From positions 310,001-374,000 of the forward strand of contig JAJDTB010000032.1 in NCBI GenBank assembly GCA_022827345.1: 64,000 nucleotides of DNA, in the 5' to 3' direction. This stretch comes from Gemmatimonadota bacterium. GTDB lineage: Bacteria > Gemmatimonadota > Gemmatimonadetes > Longimicrobiales > Gaopeijiaceae. The translations under genes and the position numbers were made by a program. Below, piece after piece: positions 28,158 to 38,935 of this stretch (position 1 is its first letter; the number at the start of each line of letters is the position of its first letter). The notes under the pieces were generated by a model. That model ran no database searches. It saw only the letters and a list, made by a program, of their open reading frames with translations, and had not been told where the DNA came from.

Positions 28158-30076
28158 GACAAGGCGCGGCTTGTGATCTCTTTCACAAGGCGTTGCGCGA
28201 ACTCGCCCCGGTCCATCGCGACCTGCTTCTTCTTCGCGCCCCGCTTGCGCACCGACACGGTTCCGGCTTCGGCTTCGCGCTCACCGACGATTCCCATGTA
28301 CGGCACCTTCATCGTCTCGGCCGCGCGGATCCGGTATCCCAGAGTGTCGCGTTCGTCGACTTCCACGCGGACGCCCTGGTCCTTCAGACCGGCAGCCAGC
28401 TCGCGCGCCGATGCCGCCCACTGCTCCGAAACCGGCAGGATGCGGACCTGCTCGGGAGCCAGCCAGAGCGGGAACGCACCCCCGTAGTGCTCGATGAGGC
28501 CGCCGATGAAACGCTCCATCGATCCCAGCAGCGTCCGGTGGATGACGACCGCCTGGTGCCGCTGGTTGTCGGAGCCCACGTACTCGAGCCCGAAGCGCTC
28601 CGGCATGAGGAAGTCGAGCTGGAAGGTCCCGCCCTGCCACTCGCGCCCGAGCGCGTCGGTGACGAGGATGTCGACCTTGGGCCCGTAGAAGGCGCCGCCG
28701 CCCTCGTCGAGTTCGAAATCGAGGCCGCGGTCGCGCAGCACGCCGGCGAGGCGGTCGGAGGCGGCATCGTAGACCGCCGGATCGCCGATCGCCTTCTCGG
28801 GGCGGGTCGAGAGCGCCGTGCGGTACTCGTAGCCGAATACCTTGAGCAGGTAGTCGCCGAGGTCGAGGAGGCGGTTGTACTCGTCGGCGATCTGGTCTTC
28901 GCGGATGAAGATGTGGGCGTCGTCCTGGGTGAAGGAGCGGACGCGCAGCATCCCGTGCAGCGCGCCGGACCGCTCGTAGCGGTAGCAGGTCCCCAGTTCG
29001 GCGAAGCGCAGTGGCAGGTCGCGGTAGGAGCGCACCGTGGACCGGTAGATCATGAAGTGATGGGGACAGTTCATCGGCTTCATGCGGAACCGGGCGCCGT
29101 CGTCGTCCATCGCCGGGAACATGTCGTCGGAGAAGACGTCGAGGTGCCCCGAGATGCGGTAGAGCTCCTCGCTGGCGACGTGGGGCGTGTAGACGATCTC
29201 GTAGCCGTGCTCGACGAGCGTCTCCCGCAGGAAGTCCTCGATGATGCGCCGGACGCGGCCGCCGTTCGGGTGCCAGAGGACGAAGCCGGGGCCGACCTCT
29301 TCCTGGATGGAAAAGAGGTCGAGGCGCTTGCCGAGGACGCGGTGGTCGCGCTTCTTCGCCTCCTCCAGGCGGTGCAGATGGGTGCGCAGGCCCTTCGCGC
29401 TGAAGAAGGCGGTGCCGTAGATGCGCTGCAGCATCTGGCGGCGTTCGTCGCCGCGCCAGTAGGCGCCCGCCGCGCTGAGCAGCTTGAAGTGGCGGAGCTT
29501 GCCGGTGCTGGGGATGTGCGGGCCGCGGCAGAGGTCCAGGAAGGGGCCGTCGCGGTAGACGGTGATGACCTCGTCGTCGTCGAACTCGTTGAGGCGTTCC
29601 AGTTTGAGGGCGTCGTCGGAGAAGAGGTCGCGGGCCTCGTCCTTTGTGACGACCTGCCGCTCGAAGGGGTGGTCGGCCTGGATGACGGCGTCCATGCGCT
29701 CCCCGATGGCCTCGATCTGCTCGGGCGTGAAGGGCTCGGGGACGTCGAAGTCGTAGTAGAAGCCGTCGTCGATGGCGGGGCCGAAGCCGATCCCGGCGCC
29801 CGGTACGAGGTCGCGCACGGCCGTGGCGAGGACATGGGCGGCCGAGTGGCGCAGGACGCCGAGCGCCTCCGGATCGCGTTCGGTGAGGAGGCGGACGGAG
29901 GCGCCGTCGGGGAGCGGGCGGTTCAGGTCGACGATCTCGCCGTCGACCACGGCGGCCAGGGCGGCGCGGGCGAGACCCGGGCCGATTTCGGCGGCGAGAT
30001 CCGCGGCGCTCGCGCCGGCAGGCAGTTCGACCGCGCGCCCGTCGGGCAGACTGATGCTGATGGTATGGTTTTGCAT
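28154..30076 (-). CDS. thrS: Threonyl-tRNA synthetase
   Basis: ThrS charges tRNA-Thr and edits Ser. The 640-residue protein has the N-terminal TGS domain (residues 1-65), the editing domain with HSAAHVLATAV and the YYDF block, the class II catalytic core (MNCPHHFMIYRS, RYERSGALHGMLRVRSFTQDDAHIF, GPKVDILVTDALGREWQ), and the C-terminal anticodon-binding domain (WLAPEQVRILPVSE). The Cys and His ligands of the catalytic zinc are in the MNCPHH and later segments. It follows the cyanophycinase gene by 42 bp. No T-box leader was seen. Confidence 0.97.
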   Translation of the reverse strand: MQNHTISISLPDGRAVELPAGASAADLAAEIGPGLARAALAAVVDGEIVDLNRPLPDGASVRLLTERDPEALGVLRHSAAHVLATAVRDLVPGAGIGFGPAIDDGFYYDFDVPEPFTPEQIEAIGERMDAVIQADHPFERQVVTKDEARDLFSDDALKLERLNEFDDDEVITVYRDGPFLDLCRGPHIPSTGKLRHFKLLSAAGAYWRGDERRQMLQRIYGTAFFSAKGLRTHLHRLEEAKKRDHRVLGKRLDLFSIQEEVGPGFVLWHPNGGRVRRIIEDFLRETLVEHGYEIVYTPHVASEELYRISGHLDVFSDDMFPAMDDDGARFRMKPMNCPHHFMIYRSTVRSYRDLPLRFAELGTCYRYERSGALHGMLRVRSFTQDDAHIFIREDQIADEYNRLLDLGDYLLKVFGYEYRTALSTRPEKAIGDPAVYDAASDRLAGVLRDRGLDFELDEGGGAFYGPKVDILVTDALGREWQGGTFQLDFLMPERFGLEYVGSDNQRHQAVVIHRTLLGSMERFIGGLIEHYGGAFPLWLAPEQVRILPVSEQWAASARELAAGLKDQGVRVEVDERDTLGYRIRAAETMKVPYMGIVGEREAEAGTVSVRKRGAKKKQVAMDRGEFAQRLVKEITSRALS

Positions 30077-30118
30077 GGCGGATAAGCTAACGCGGATCGG
30101 CCGTGGGATGGGCGCCCG

Positions 30119-31039
30119 CTACCGCCCCGGCGGCCACGGCGTACCGGTGACCCGGTCGAGCTGCCCCTCGCCCCGGCTCGGGCGGAAGGCCTCGCGGGTC
30201 GCCATGTTGAACCGGTCCCCCGGCGCCAGGAAGTAGAATAGCCCGCCGCTGTCGAGCGTCGCATTGGCATCGTAGATGACCGTGTAGCTCTCTCCGACCA
30301 CCTCGAAGCGGTCTCCCTGCACGACGATGGCCGTGTTTTCGTCGATCCCGATGCCGAGCAGCTCGGGCTTGGCGCGGATCACCTCGATCAGGTCGAACTG
30401 GCGGTTGCGCCGCAGGAGGTGCTGGTCGATGCCGACCCCCTTCAGGAACCCCAGCCCCACCTCGTGATCGCCCATCATGATGGTGTTGGTGCGGGTGTCT
30501 CCGCGAACCAGGTACGAGCCCTGGATCGAGGCCCCGGCCGACGAGCCGCCGATCACGCCGCCGCGGTCGAGCACCGCCCACAGCGCGTCGTGGACCTTGG
30601 TGTCGAGGTAGGAGTCGGCCAGGCGCCACTGACGGCCGCCCGTGAACCAGACGCCGCGGGCGTCGAGGAGCGGTTCGACGAAGGCGTCGGTGTTCGCCAC
30701 GTCGGGGTCGGTGGTGTGCAGGATCGTGATGTCGCGGGCGCCCGCGGCCTCGAAGGGGCGGCGGCCCCGGAAGTACTGATCGTATTCCTCCCCTCCACCG
30801 GCGGTGGGAATGATGACGATGGGTGCGGAAGGGCCGCCGGCCAGGTCGACGAAGCGGGCGAAGACGGCCGGGTCGGACAGGGCGCCGCCGGCGACGATGA
30901 GGCTGCCGTTGGCGGGGCCGACCTGCTGGGCCGACGCGGGTGCGATTGCGAGGACGGTCGCGGCCGCGATGGCGGTGAGGCAGGCGGTGGCCGCGGTGCG
31001 AAGCGGGAGTGGGGGGCGGAGGGGGCGGATGGCGTTCAC
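30119..31039 (-). CDS. Secreted cyanophycinase-like peptidase (S51 family)
   Basis: Cyanophycinase-type serine peptidases cleave cyanophycin (multi-L-arginyl-poly-Asp) or other beta-linked peptides. The 306-residue protein has a signal peptide (TAATACLTAIAAATVLAIAPASA, cleaved near ASAQ). The core contains GSLIVAGGALSD, IVIIPTAGG, GVWFTGGRQWRL, and the nucleophile elbow GGVIGGSSAGASIQG with the catalytic Ser. The start is GTG 31037-31039 with AGGA upstream. A secreted form implies action on external or periplasmic polymers and not on storage granules; this is inference. It precedes thrS by 42 bp. Confidence 0.85.
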   Translation of the reverse strand: MNAIRPLRPPLPLRTAATACLTAIAAATVLAIAPASAQQVGPANGSLIVAGGALSDPAVFARFVDLAGGPSAPIVIIPTAGGGEEYDQYFRGRRPFEAAGARDITILHTTDPDVANTDAFVEPLLDARGVWFTGGRQWRLADSYLDTKVHDALWAVLDRGGVIGGSSAGASIQGSYLVRGDTRTNTIMMGDHEVGLGFLKGVGIDQHLLRRNRQFDLIEVIRAKPELLGIGIDENTAIVVQGDRFEVVGESYTVIYDANATLDSGGLFYFLAPGDRFNMATREAFRPSRGEGQLDRVTGTPWPPGR

Positions 31040-31293
31040 GGCGGCGTTCCTTTGGGTGGCTGATGTGCGTTGGCGACTCACCGCGAAGTTGGGCCAATCC
31101 GCATCGGACCGCCAGCGATGGGGGGTGCGGGGGGGCGGGCGGACTCGGTGGTATCGGCTGGCCGCGAGGCCGCGTGGGGATCCGCGAAGAGCGTCAGCCG
31201 TTTTGCACCACGGCGGCCGGATGCGCAAGGTTATGACGAATGCCCACCATGACGACCGGTCCCGGAGACGCCCCGAAACGGGAGATGCGACGA

Positions 31294-32043
31294 ATGACCA
31301 GATCCACCTGCACCGCGACGATCGGCACCCTCCTTCTTGCAGCCTGCACCACGGAACAGCGTCCGGCCGGTCCTCCCTCCACCGGACCCGAGCTGGTCGA
31401 CGCCGCGATCGCCTACCACGATCCGCACGGACAGTGGTCGTCCTTCCGTCACACCCTGGTGATCGAACAGTCGCGCCCCGATGGCAGCGTGCGCACGGCC
31501 GACATTCGCATGGACGTCCGGCGTGGCGGCTACCGCTACGAGGAGGACACCGCCGGCGGGCTGCTGGTGAAGGGCATCGACGGGCGGGACTGCTTCGCCA
31601 CCGTGGGCGGCCAGCCACCGACCGCGGAACAGGTCGAGGCGCTCCGGCTGGATTGCCCGGGGATCGAGCGGATGCGGGACTACTACCTGTACCTCTGGGG
31701 GCTCCCGATGAAGCTTCGCGACCCGGGCACCAACATCGACCCGGACATCGGAGACGGGGAGTTCGACGGCCAGCCGGCCAGGGTCGCGAAGGTGACCTAC
31801 GATCCCGAGGTCGGCTCGGACATCTGGTACTTCTACTTCGATGCGGACACCTACCGCATGATCGGCTATCGCTTCCATCACGACGAGGCGGCCGGGGACG
31901 GCGAGTACATCCTGCTGAGCGGCGAACGCCAGGTCCTGGACATGAAGATCCCCGTGGAGCGGCGCTGGTTCATGAACGCCGACGACCGCTACCTGGGCAC
32001 GGATGTCCTTGTGGACGACTTCGGAGGAGGCCCGGGAGGGTAG
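31294..32043 (+). CDS. Lipoprotein of unknown function, DUF6503-like
   Basis: The 249-residue protein has a clear lipoprotein signal, TIGTLLLAAC with C at position 15, then TTEQRPAG. The body contains AIAYHDPHGQWSSFRHTLVIEQ and many beta strands (DIRMDVRRGGYRYEED, YFYFDADTYRMIGYRFHH), matching what I recall of the DUF6503 family; function is unknown. ATG 31294 is chosen because GGGAG lies nine bases upstream and gives the best signal peptide. Upstream in-frame ATGs (31240, 31285) would lengthen the charged region. Confidence 0.65.
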   Translation: MTRSTCTATIGTLLLAACTTEQRPAGPPSTGPELVDAAIAYHDPHGQWSSFRHTLVIEQSRPDGSVRTADIRMDVRRGGYRYEEDTAGGLLVKGIDGRDCFATVGGQPPTAEQVEALRLDCPGIERMRDYYLYLWGLPMKLRDPGTNIDPDIGDGEFDGQPARVAKVTYDPEVGSDIWYFYFDADTYRMIGYRFHHDEAAGDGEYILLSGERQVLDMKIPVERRWFMNADDRYLGTDVLVDDFGGGPGG

Positions 32044-32141
32044 CGGACCCGCGGGCAGGCCCGGCGTTGCACAGGGGCCGTCGGCCGTCCAGCCGACTGG
32101 GCACGAGAGTTCACTGAGCCGCGGTGGCGGCTGGATGCACC

Positions 32142-32174
32142 GTGGCCCCTCCCCCGGACCGGGAAAGGGGCCAC
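32142..32174. terminator. Inverted repeat between convergent genes (possible bidirectional terminator)
   Basis: The arms GTGGCCCCT and AGGGGCCAC (9 bp) pair around a C/G-rich centre. It lies between the stops of the DUF6503-like lipoprotein gene and groL. No T run follows, so termination is uncertain. Confidence 0.35.
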
Positions 32175-32219
32175 CCTGGAGTTTCGCTTCGGCTCCGGAA
32201 GAGCCGCTGGCGAACGGGC

Positions 32220-33854
<1,635 letters not shown>

Positions 33855-33911
33855 TTCGTTTTCTCCTGGTATGTTGTCGGTCAGCGCCCGGCGGGCGCGT
33901 GCCGGGGTGGA

Positions 33912-34211
33912 TTAGTTGACGATGGCCAGAATGTCGGACTCGCGGAGAATCAGGTAGTCATCCCCGTCGACCTTGACCTCGGTGCCGCTGTACTTTCCGT
34001 ACAGGACGCGGTCGCCGCTTGCGACCTCCATCGGGATCCGGCCGCCGTCGTCGTTGAGCTTGCCGGGACCTACGGCGACGACCTCGCCTTCCTGGGGCTT
34101 CTCCTTGGCGGTGTCCGGGATGTACAGTCCACCCCGCATCTGCTCGGCCTCTTCCAGGGCCTTCACCACCACGCGATCCGCCAGGGGCTGGATCTTCTCT
34201 GCAGCAGACAT
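33912..34211 (-). CDS. groS: Co-chaperonin GroES
   Basis: GroES caps GroEL rings. The 99-residue protein has the beta-barrel start [14 protein letters not shown], the mobile loop [20 protein letters not shown], and the C-terminal segment [22 protein letters not shown]. Length is normal. A CIRCE element and a promoter lie just upstream. Confidence 0.98.
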   Translation of the reverse strand: MSAAEKIQPLADRVVVKALEEAEQMRGGLYIPDTAKEKPQEGEVVAVGPGKLNDDGGRIPMEVASGDRVLYGKYSGTEVKVDGDDYLILRESDILAIVN

Positions 34212-34281
34212 GCGCTACTCCTTGGAAATGGGTGTTGGATGGGTTCCCGCGACCGGCCGCTCGGGCCCGCCTGCGGGTCTA

Positions 34282-34308
34282 TTAGCACTCGCAGATGACG
34301 AGTGCTAA
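34282..34308. promoter_or_regulatory. CIRCE operator (HrcA site)
   Basis: The perfect inverted repeat TTAGCACTC-N9-GAGTGCTAA (34282-34290 and 34300-34308) is the CIRCE element bound by repressor HrcA. It lies about 70 bases upstream of groES, just after the predicted transcription start. hrcA itself is not in the window. Confidence 0.97.
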
Positions 34309-34321
34309 TAGCAAGCTCCGG

Positions 34322-34350
34322 AGTTTCGCATGCCTCGGCGGGGGTGTCAA
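34322..34350 (-). promoter_or_regulatory. groESL promoter
   Basis: A perfect TTGACA (34345-34350) is followed, after 17 bases, by GAAACT (34322-34327), a weak -10 match. The predicted start near 34315 puts CIRCE at the head of the transcript, the usual arrangement. Confidence 0.5.
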
Positions 34351-34420
34351 CCCCGCAGTGGCGGACATGATCTGGATGCGCGCGGCCGGTGTCGGGACCC
34401 CGGGCAGCCGGCGATTCCGT

Positions 34421-35209
34421 TCAGCCCGCGGCGGCCAGATGCGCCCCGGCGATCCCGAGGCCCTGCAGGGTGAGAAAGGGCTCCACCCTCTCCACCGTCG
34501 CCGCGTGCGGCCCGATGACCGGAGCAAAGCCGCCGGTCGCGACGACCAGCAGGTTCTGCGGCTGCCAGCTGTCCCGGATCCGGGCCACGATCCCGTCCAC
34601 GGCGTCGACAGCCGAGTAGAAGACTCCGCTCTGGATGCAGGTCTCCGTGCGGCGCCCAACAACCGCGTCGGGAGGCACGAGCTCGACGGTGGGCAGCTTG
34701 GCGGTGCTCCTGGCAAGCCAGTCGAGTCCGGCGCTGAGGCCGGGGGCGATCACGCCGCCGCGAAAGACGCCGTCGGCGGTGATACAGTCGAAGGTGGTGG
34801 CGGTTCCCAGGTCCACGGCGATGGTGTCGCGTCCGAAGCGGGTCTTGGCGGCCAGAGTGTTGACGATGCGGTCGGCGCCGACGGTGAGCGGTTCCTCGAC
34901 GTCCAGCTCGATGGACAGGTCGGAGCGGGCGCTGACTTCGAAGACCGCGCCCTCCACGAGCGACGCCATGACCTGGTCAAGCGTTCGCGTTACCGACGGC
35001 ACGACCGAACCGATGACGCCGCGTTGTATGCCGCCCGTGTCTTCCCCCCGGCTCTGGAGCAGCGCGCTCAGGAGGACCCGGTACTCGGACTCCGTGCGCG
35101 GCACCCGGGTGCTGACCCGCCATGTCTCCAGCACTTCGAGTCCGGAAAGGTCCAGGAGCCCGAAGACGGTCTCGGTGTTGCCCACATCGGCGACCAGTTG
35201 GCTATGCAT
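34421..35209 (-). CDS. coaX: Type III pantothenate kinase
   Basis: CoaX phosphorylates pantothenate, the first step of CoA synthesis, without feedback inhibition by CoA and needing a monovalent cation. The 262-residue protein has the phosphate motif DVGNTE (8-13), the PLTVGADRIVNTLAA block, and DLGTATTFDCI; all fit the ASKHA fold. It starts three bases after the birA stop, a pair (birA-coaX) found in many bacteria. Confidence 0.95.
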   Translation of the reverse strand: MHSQLVADVGNTETVFGLLDLSGLEVLETWRVSTRVPRTESEYRVLLSALLQSRGEDTGGIQRGVIGSVVPSVTRTLDQVMASLVEGAVFEVSARSDLSIELDVEEPLTVGADRIVNTLAAKTRFGRDTIAVDLGTATTFDCITADGVFRGGVIAPGLSAGLDWLARSTAKLPTVELVPPDAVVGRRTETCIQSGVFYSAVDAVDGIVARIRDSWQPQNLLVVATGGFAPVIGPHAATVERVEPFLTLQGLGIAGAHLAAAG

Positions 35210-35212
35210 GAC

Positions 35213-36058
35213 TCAACTCCACGATTCGACGGAGCCGGCGATCAGCAGCGATCGGGCTCCGGTGTCATCCCGCAGCTCCAGCGACCCGTCCGGCAGGATC
35301 TCGCCAGCCGTGGCCGCGAGGTCGGCCGCCTTGCGCACGGATCCGGTACAATCTCGCACAACGCCGCGCGCGGACAACCGACGGCCCTTGAGGGCGGACC
35401 GTGCGTTGAGCGCTGCCAGGTCGTCGGCGGGAATGCGGGGATCGGGTCTTGCCCGGAGCGCCGTCAGGGCATCCGCCAGCCGGGCCAGGGCGCTGCCCCG
35501 CGGTACCGGACGAGTGCCGTTTTCGAGGAAGAGAGAGGTCGCCGGAGGGACGACTTCGACGGGCAACTCCGACCTGGCATGGTTGAGGTTGAGGCCGACC
35601 CCGATCAGTACCGCGCCGGGCGTGCCTTCGCAGAGAATGCCGCCCAGCTTGCGGTCGCCGACAACGAGGTCGTTCGGCCATTTGACCTGTACGCGGACCT
35701 CCGGCGCCAGCGCTTCCAGGGCCCGCGACGCCGCCAGTCCCACCCTGAGGGGGAGCGAAGGATCCTCGCTCCCGTGTCCCGCAAACGCCGCGGTCAGCCA
35801 GAGGCCGCGGGTGCTGTCCGACTCCCACCGCCGTCCTCTTTGCCCCCTTCCCGCGCTCTGCCGGTCGGCGACGACGATCGCCGGGAGCCGGTGCCCGGCT
35901 TCGACAAGCTGACGGGCGCGGTCGCTGGTCGAGCCGATGCGGGTGTGGAATTCCACCGTGGCAACCCCCAGCCGGGCCGCCCAGGCTGCTGCCGGGAGTC
36001 CTTCCCAGACTTCCGCCGGGGAGCCTTCCCGGGAATCGAGGGCGGAGTTCGGTGTCAC
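35213..36058 (-). CDS. birA: Biotin-[acetyl-CoA-carboxylase] ligase
   Basis: BirA attaches biotin to the carrier domain of acetyl-CoA carboxylase and related enzymes. The 281-residue protein has GSTSDRARQL, the GRGQRGRRWESD biotinyl-AMP loop, VKWPNDLVVGDRKLGGILCE, and a C-terminal SH3-like domain. There is no N-terminal HTH domain, so this is a ligase-only form without repressor function. The GTG start (36056-36058) overlaps the uppP stop (GTGA). coaX follows. Confidence 0.93.
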   Translation of the reverse strand: MTPNSALDSREGSPAEVWEGLPAAAWAARLGVATVEFHTRIGSTSDRARQLVEAGHRLPAIVVADRQSAGRGQRGRRWESDSTRGLWLTAAFAGHGSEDPSLPLRVGLAASRALEALAPEVRVQVKWPNDLVVGDRKLGGILCEGTPGAVLIGVGLNLNHARSELPVEVVPPATSLFLENGTRPVPRGSALARLADALTALRARPDPRIPADDLAALNARSALKGRRLSARGVVRDCTGSVRKAADLAATAGEILPDGSLELRDDTGARSLLIAGSVESWS

Positions 36059-36855
36059 GAGACCGTCAACCAGAGAAAGACGGCCCCCACCACCCAGAGG
36101 TACGGCGCAAAGACATGGAACGACTGCCTGGCGAGCATGGCGCGGAAGAGGCCGATGGCCGCCACACCGGTCGCGCAGGCGGTGGCCGCGGCCAGAAGCA
36201 GCACGGGGAGGGTCACCGTCATCGCCGTCGCCCCGGCCCCACCCGCCGCCGCCAGATCGGGCAGCTTCAGGAGCGCCGCGCCGCCGACCGCCGGGACCGA
36301 CATGAGAAACGAGAAGGCGGCAGCCTCGGCGGGGCGCACCCCATGCCAAAGCGCTGCGACCACGGTCGCCCCGGAGCGCGAGATGCCCGGGACGATCGCC
36401 GCCGCCTGGGCGACCCCCAGCACGAGAGCGGAGCGGGCGTCGATCGCCATCTCCGGCCCTCGTGCCAGCGCGCGGCGAGCCGTCCACACCACGCATCCCG
36501 TCACGATGAGCGCCACCGCCGTGACCGCGGGCCGGTCGAAGAGCGACTCGAAGAAGTCGCCGAAGCCGATTCCGGCGACAGCTGCGGGGATCGACGCGAG
36601 CACGAGCAGACCGGCATACCCGAGCTGCTTCGCGTCGCCGCGCGCCACCCCCGTGATCAGCGCCCAAATCCGCGACCGGTAGACGATCAGGACGGAAAGG
36701 AGCGTCGCCACGTGCAGCGCCACTTCGATGCCCGCACCCGGCACTTCCACCCCGAGGAACGCCTGCCCCATCACCAGGTGGCCGGAGCTGGACACGGGCA
36801 GGAACTCGGTCGCGCCCTGGAGGAGGCCGAGGAGGATGCCTTCGTACCAGGTCAT
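36055..36855 (-). CDS. uppP: Undecaprenyl-diphosphatase UppP (BacA)
   Basis: UppP dephosphorylates undecaprenyl diphosphate to recycle the lipid carrier for peptidoglycan. The 266-residue integral membrane protein has the family motifs GLLQGATEFLPVSSSGHLV (residues 10-28, with the catalytic Glu) and PGISRSGATVVAAL, and about eight hydrophobic segments. Its ATG overlaps the bshA stop by four bases (36852-36855), and its stop overlaps birA. Confidence 0.96.
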   Translation of the reverse strand: MTWYEGILLGLLQGATEFLPVSSSGHLVMGQAFLGVEVPGAGIEVALHVATLLSVLIVYRSRIWALITGVARGDAKQLGYAGLLVLASIPAAVAGIGFGDFFESLFDRPAVTAVALIVTGCVVWTARRALARGPEMAIDARSALVLGVAQAAAIVPGISRSGATVVAALWHGVRPAEAAAFSFLMSVPAVGGAALLKLPDLAAAGGAGATAMTVTLPVLLLAAATACATGVAAIGLFRAMLARQSFHVFAPYLWVVGAVFLWLTVS

Positions 36856-37988
36856 TCCGCGGCCTGGCTCAGCATGGCCCGGTAGAGGTCTTCGTATCGC
36901 GGCAGAACGCGATCGATCGCAAACCGTTCGACCGCGGCCGCGCGGGCGTCCTCGCGGAAGCTCGCCGCCATCTCCGGGTCGGAGAGCAGGCGGATCCCGG
37001 CCGCGCCGGCCTCGTCCACCGCACCGACCGGCACCAGCATGCCGTTTTCACCGTGCGAGACGACTTCCGGCAGTCCGCCCGCGCGATACCCGACGACCGG
37101 GACGCCGCAGGAAAGGGCCTCGAGGGCCGCCAGCCCGAATGACTCGCTGTCGCTGGTCAGCAGGAAGAGATCGGCGCAGCCGAGCAACTCCTCGACGGAC
37201 GCGTGCTTGCCGAGGAACACGACGTCCCGCGCGATCCCCAGCTCGCGTGCCCGTTCGGCCGCGCGGGGGCGGTCCGGACCGTCTCCGACCATGACCAGGC
37301 GGGCCGCGACCTCCTCTCGAATCCTGGCGTACGCATCGATCACGTCGGTGACGCGCTTCACGGGGCGGAAGTTGGAGACGTGCGTCACCACCTTTTCCCC
37401 GGCCGGCGCAAAGACCTGCCGGTGACAGGGGCCCGGATCGGGTTTGAACAGCTCCGTGTCGACGAAGTTGGGGATGACCCGGACGCGTTCCGCCGGCACG
37501 TCGAAATCGCGTACGGTCACGTCGCGCAGGAACTCCGAGACCGCGGTGACTCCCTGCGAGCGCATGATCGAGAAGCGCGTCAGCTCGCGGAAGGAGGGGT
37601 GCATGCCCACCAGCGTCACGTCGGTGCCGTGCAGGGTGGTGACGATGGGCGGGGCCTCCCGGCCGTTCAGCATCTCGCACGCGATCCACGCCGACGTGGC
37701 GTGAGGGATGGCGTAGTGGACGTGGACGATGTCGAGGCCTTCGCGCAGCGCGGTGTCGTGGATCGTGGCGGCGAGGGCGAGCGAGTAGTGGGAGTGCTCG
37801 AAGAGGGGATAGCGCTCCATCTCGACTTCATGGAAGTACACGCGCTCGTGGAAGCCCGACAGGCGGAAGGGCTGTGCGTAGGAGATGAAGTGGATTTCGT
37901 GCCCGCGCGCCGCCAGGCTGATCCCGAGCTGGGTCGCCACGGCCCCCGAGCCGCCGTAGGTCGGGTAACAGGTGATGCCGATCTTCAT
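36852..37988 (-). CDS. bshA: N-acetyl-alpha-D-glucosaminyl L-malate synthase BshA (bacillithiol pathway)
   Basis: BshA, a GT-B glycosyltransferase of family 4, joins UDP-GlcNAc and L-malate in the first step of bacillithiol synthesis. The 378-residue protein starts MKIGITCYPTYGGSGAVATQLG, with the typical YPTYGGSG loop, HVHYAIPHATSAW, TTLHGTDVTLVG, NFVDTELF, HVSNFRPVKR and the C-terminal ESFGLAALEALSCGVPVVGYRAGGLPE. ATG 37986-37988 overlaps the miaA stop (ATGA). The frame extends upstream but without BshA-like sequence. Other bsh genes are not in the window. Confidence 0.92.
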   Translation of the reverse strand: MKIGITCYPTYGGSGAVATQLGISLAARGHEIHFISYAQPFRLSGFHERVYFHEVEMERYPLFEHSHYSLALAATIHDTALREGLDIVHVHYAIPHATSAWIACEMLNGREAPPIVTTLHGTDVTLVGMHPSFRELTRFSIMRSQGVTAVSEFLRDVTVRDFDVPAERVRVIPNFVDTELFKPDPGPCHRQVFAPAGEKVVTHVSNFRPVKRVTDVIDAYARIREEVAARLVMVGDGPDRPRAAERARELGIARDVVFLGKHASVEELLGCADLFLLTSDSESFGLAALEALSCGVPVVGYRAGGLPEVVSHGENGMLVPVGAVDEAGAAGIRLLSDPEMAASFREDARAAAVERFAIDRVLPRYEDLYRAMLSQAAE

Positions 37989-38935
37989 CCCGCCCGCCCC
38001 CGCCACGCGGCCACCACAGCCGCGCGCTGCGCTTCCACCGGCGCCGTCCCGTCGACCCTCACCACGCCAGGGCCCAGCTGGTGGCGAAACCACGTGCGCT
38101 GCCGGCGCGCATACCGGCGGGTGGCCACCCGGGTCCGTTCCACCGCCTCGTCCAGGCTGATCTTCCCCTCGAGGTGGTCGGCGATCTCACGGTATCCCAC
38201 GCCGTCGAGCCCGGCATCGCGGCGCGAGCACCCGTCCCGCAACAGACCCGCGACCTCCTCGACAAACCCCTCCGCCACCATCGCGCGGGCGCGCTCCCGG
38301 ATCCGCGCATCCAGCACCTCGAGCGGCACCTCCAGCAGGCACACCACCCCGCCGAGCGGCGTCCCCTCGCCGGGTTGACGGCGATGCCACCACGACAGGG
38401 GCCGCCCCGTCAGCAAGGCGATCGAGAGTGCTCGGAGCATGCGTTGGCTTCCCCCCGCAATGGCGACATCGGCGCGCGCCGGATCGAGAAGCCTAACCCA
38501 GCGCTCGAGTTCCTCCCGGGGCAACCTTCCCAGCATGTCCTCGATGGCGCCGCGCCGGCTTCCGTCCAGCGGCGGTTCCCGAAAGATCGGCTCGGTGAGC
38601 ACCTTGAGGAAGAACCCGGTGCCGCCGACCAGCATCGGCACGCGCCGGCGCCCCCTGATCGAGGCGATCCAGCCGCGCGCGTCTCTCCCGAACGCGCCGG
38701 CGCTGTAGCGCTCGCCGGGGTCGCGGATGTCGAGGCCGTGGTGCGGTACGGCCGCCCTCTCCCGCGCCGTCGCCTTCGCGGTGCCGATGTCCATGCCGCG
38801 ATAGATCTGCCGCGAGTCCATCGAGATGATCTCTCCGCCGATCTCGCGTGCGACTCCGATGGAGAGGGCGGTCTTCCCCGCCCCCGTGGCCCCGACGATC
38901 GCCAGGAAGTCGGGGGCGCCGGACCGCGCGATCAC
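37985..38935 (-). CDS. miaA: tRNA dimethylallyltransferase
   Basis: MiaA prenylates A37 of tRNAs that read UNN codons. The 316-residue protein has the P-loop GATGAGKT (15-22), ISMDSRQIYRGMDIGTAK, PHHGLDIRDP, LVGGTGFFLKVL, and the C-terminal YARRQRTWFRH. Length is typical. Its ATG overlaps the mutL stop by four bases and its stop overlaps the bshA start. Confidence 0.96.
   Translation of the reverse strand: MIARSGAPDFLAIVGATGAGKTALSIGVAREIGGEIISMDSRQIYRGMDIGTAKATARERAAVPHHGLDIRDPGERYSAGAFGRDARGWIASIRGRRRVPMLVGGTGFFLKVLTEPIFREPPLDGSRRGAIEDMLGRLPREELERWVRLLDPARADVAIAGGSQRMLRALSIALLTGRPLSWWHRRQPGEGTPLGGVVCLLEVPLEVLDARIRERARAMVAEGFVEEVAGLLRDGCSRRDAGLDGVGYREIADHLEGKISLDEAVERTRVATRRYARRQRTWFRHQLGPGVVRVDGTAPVEAQRAAVVAAWRGRAG

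Noticed and set aside
28151-30085. Open frame of 644 codons on the plus strand
   Set aside because: Antisense to thrS, whose product is unmistakable; the plus-strand product is low complexity.
34345-34420. Possible small gene between groES promoter and coaX
   Set aside because: No ribosome site or open frame beyond chance; the segment holds the groES promoter.
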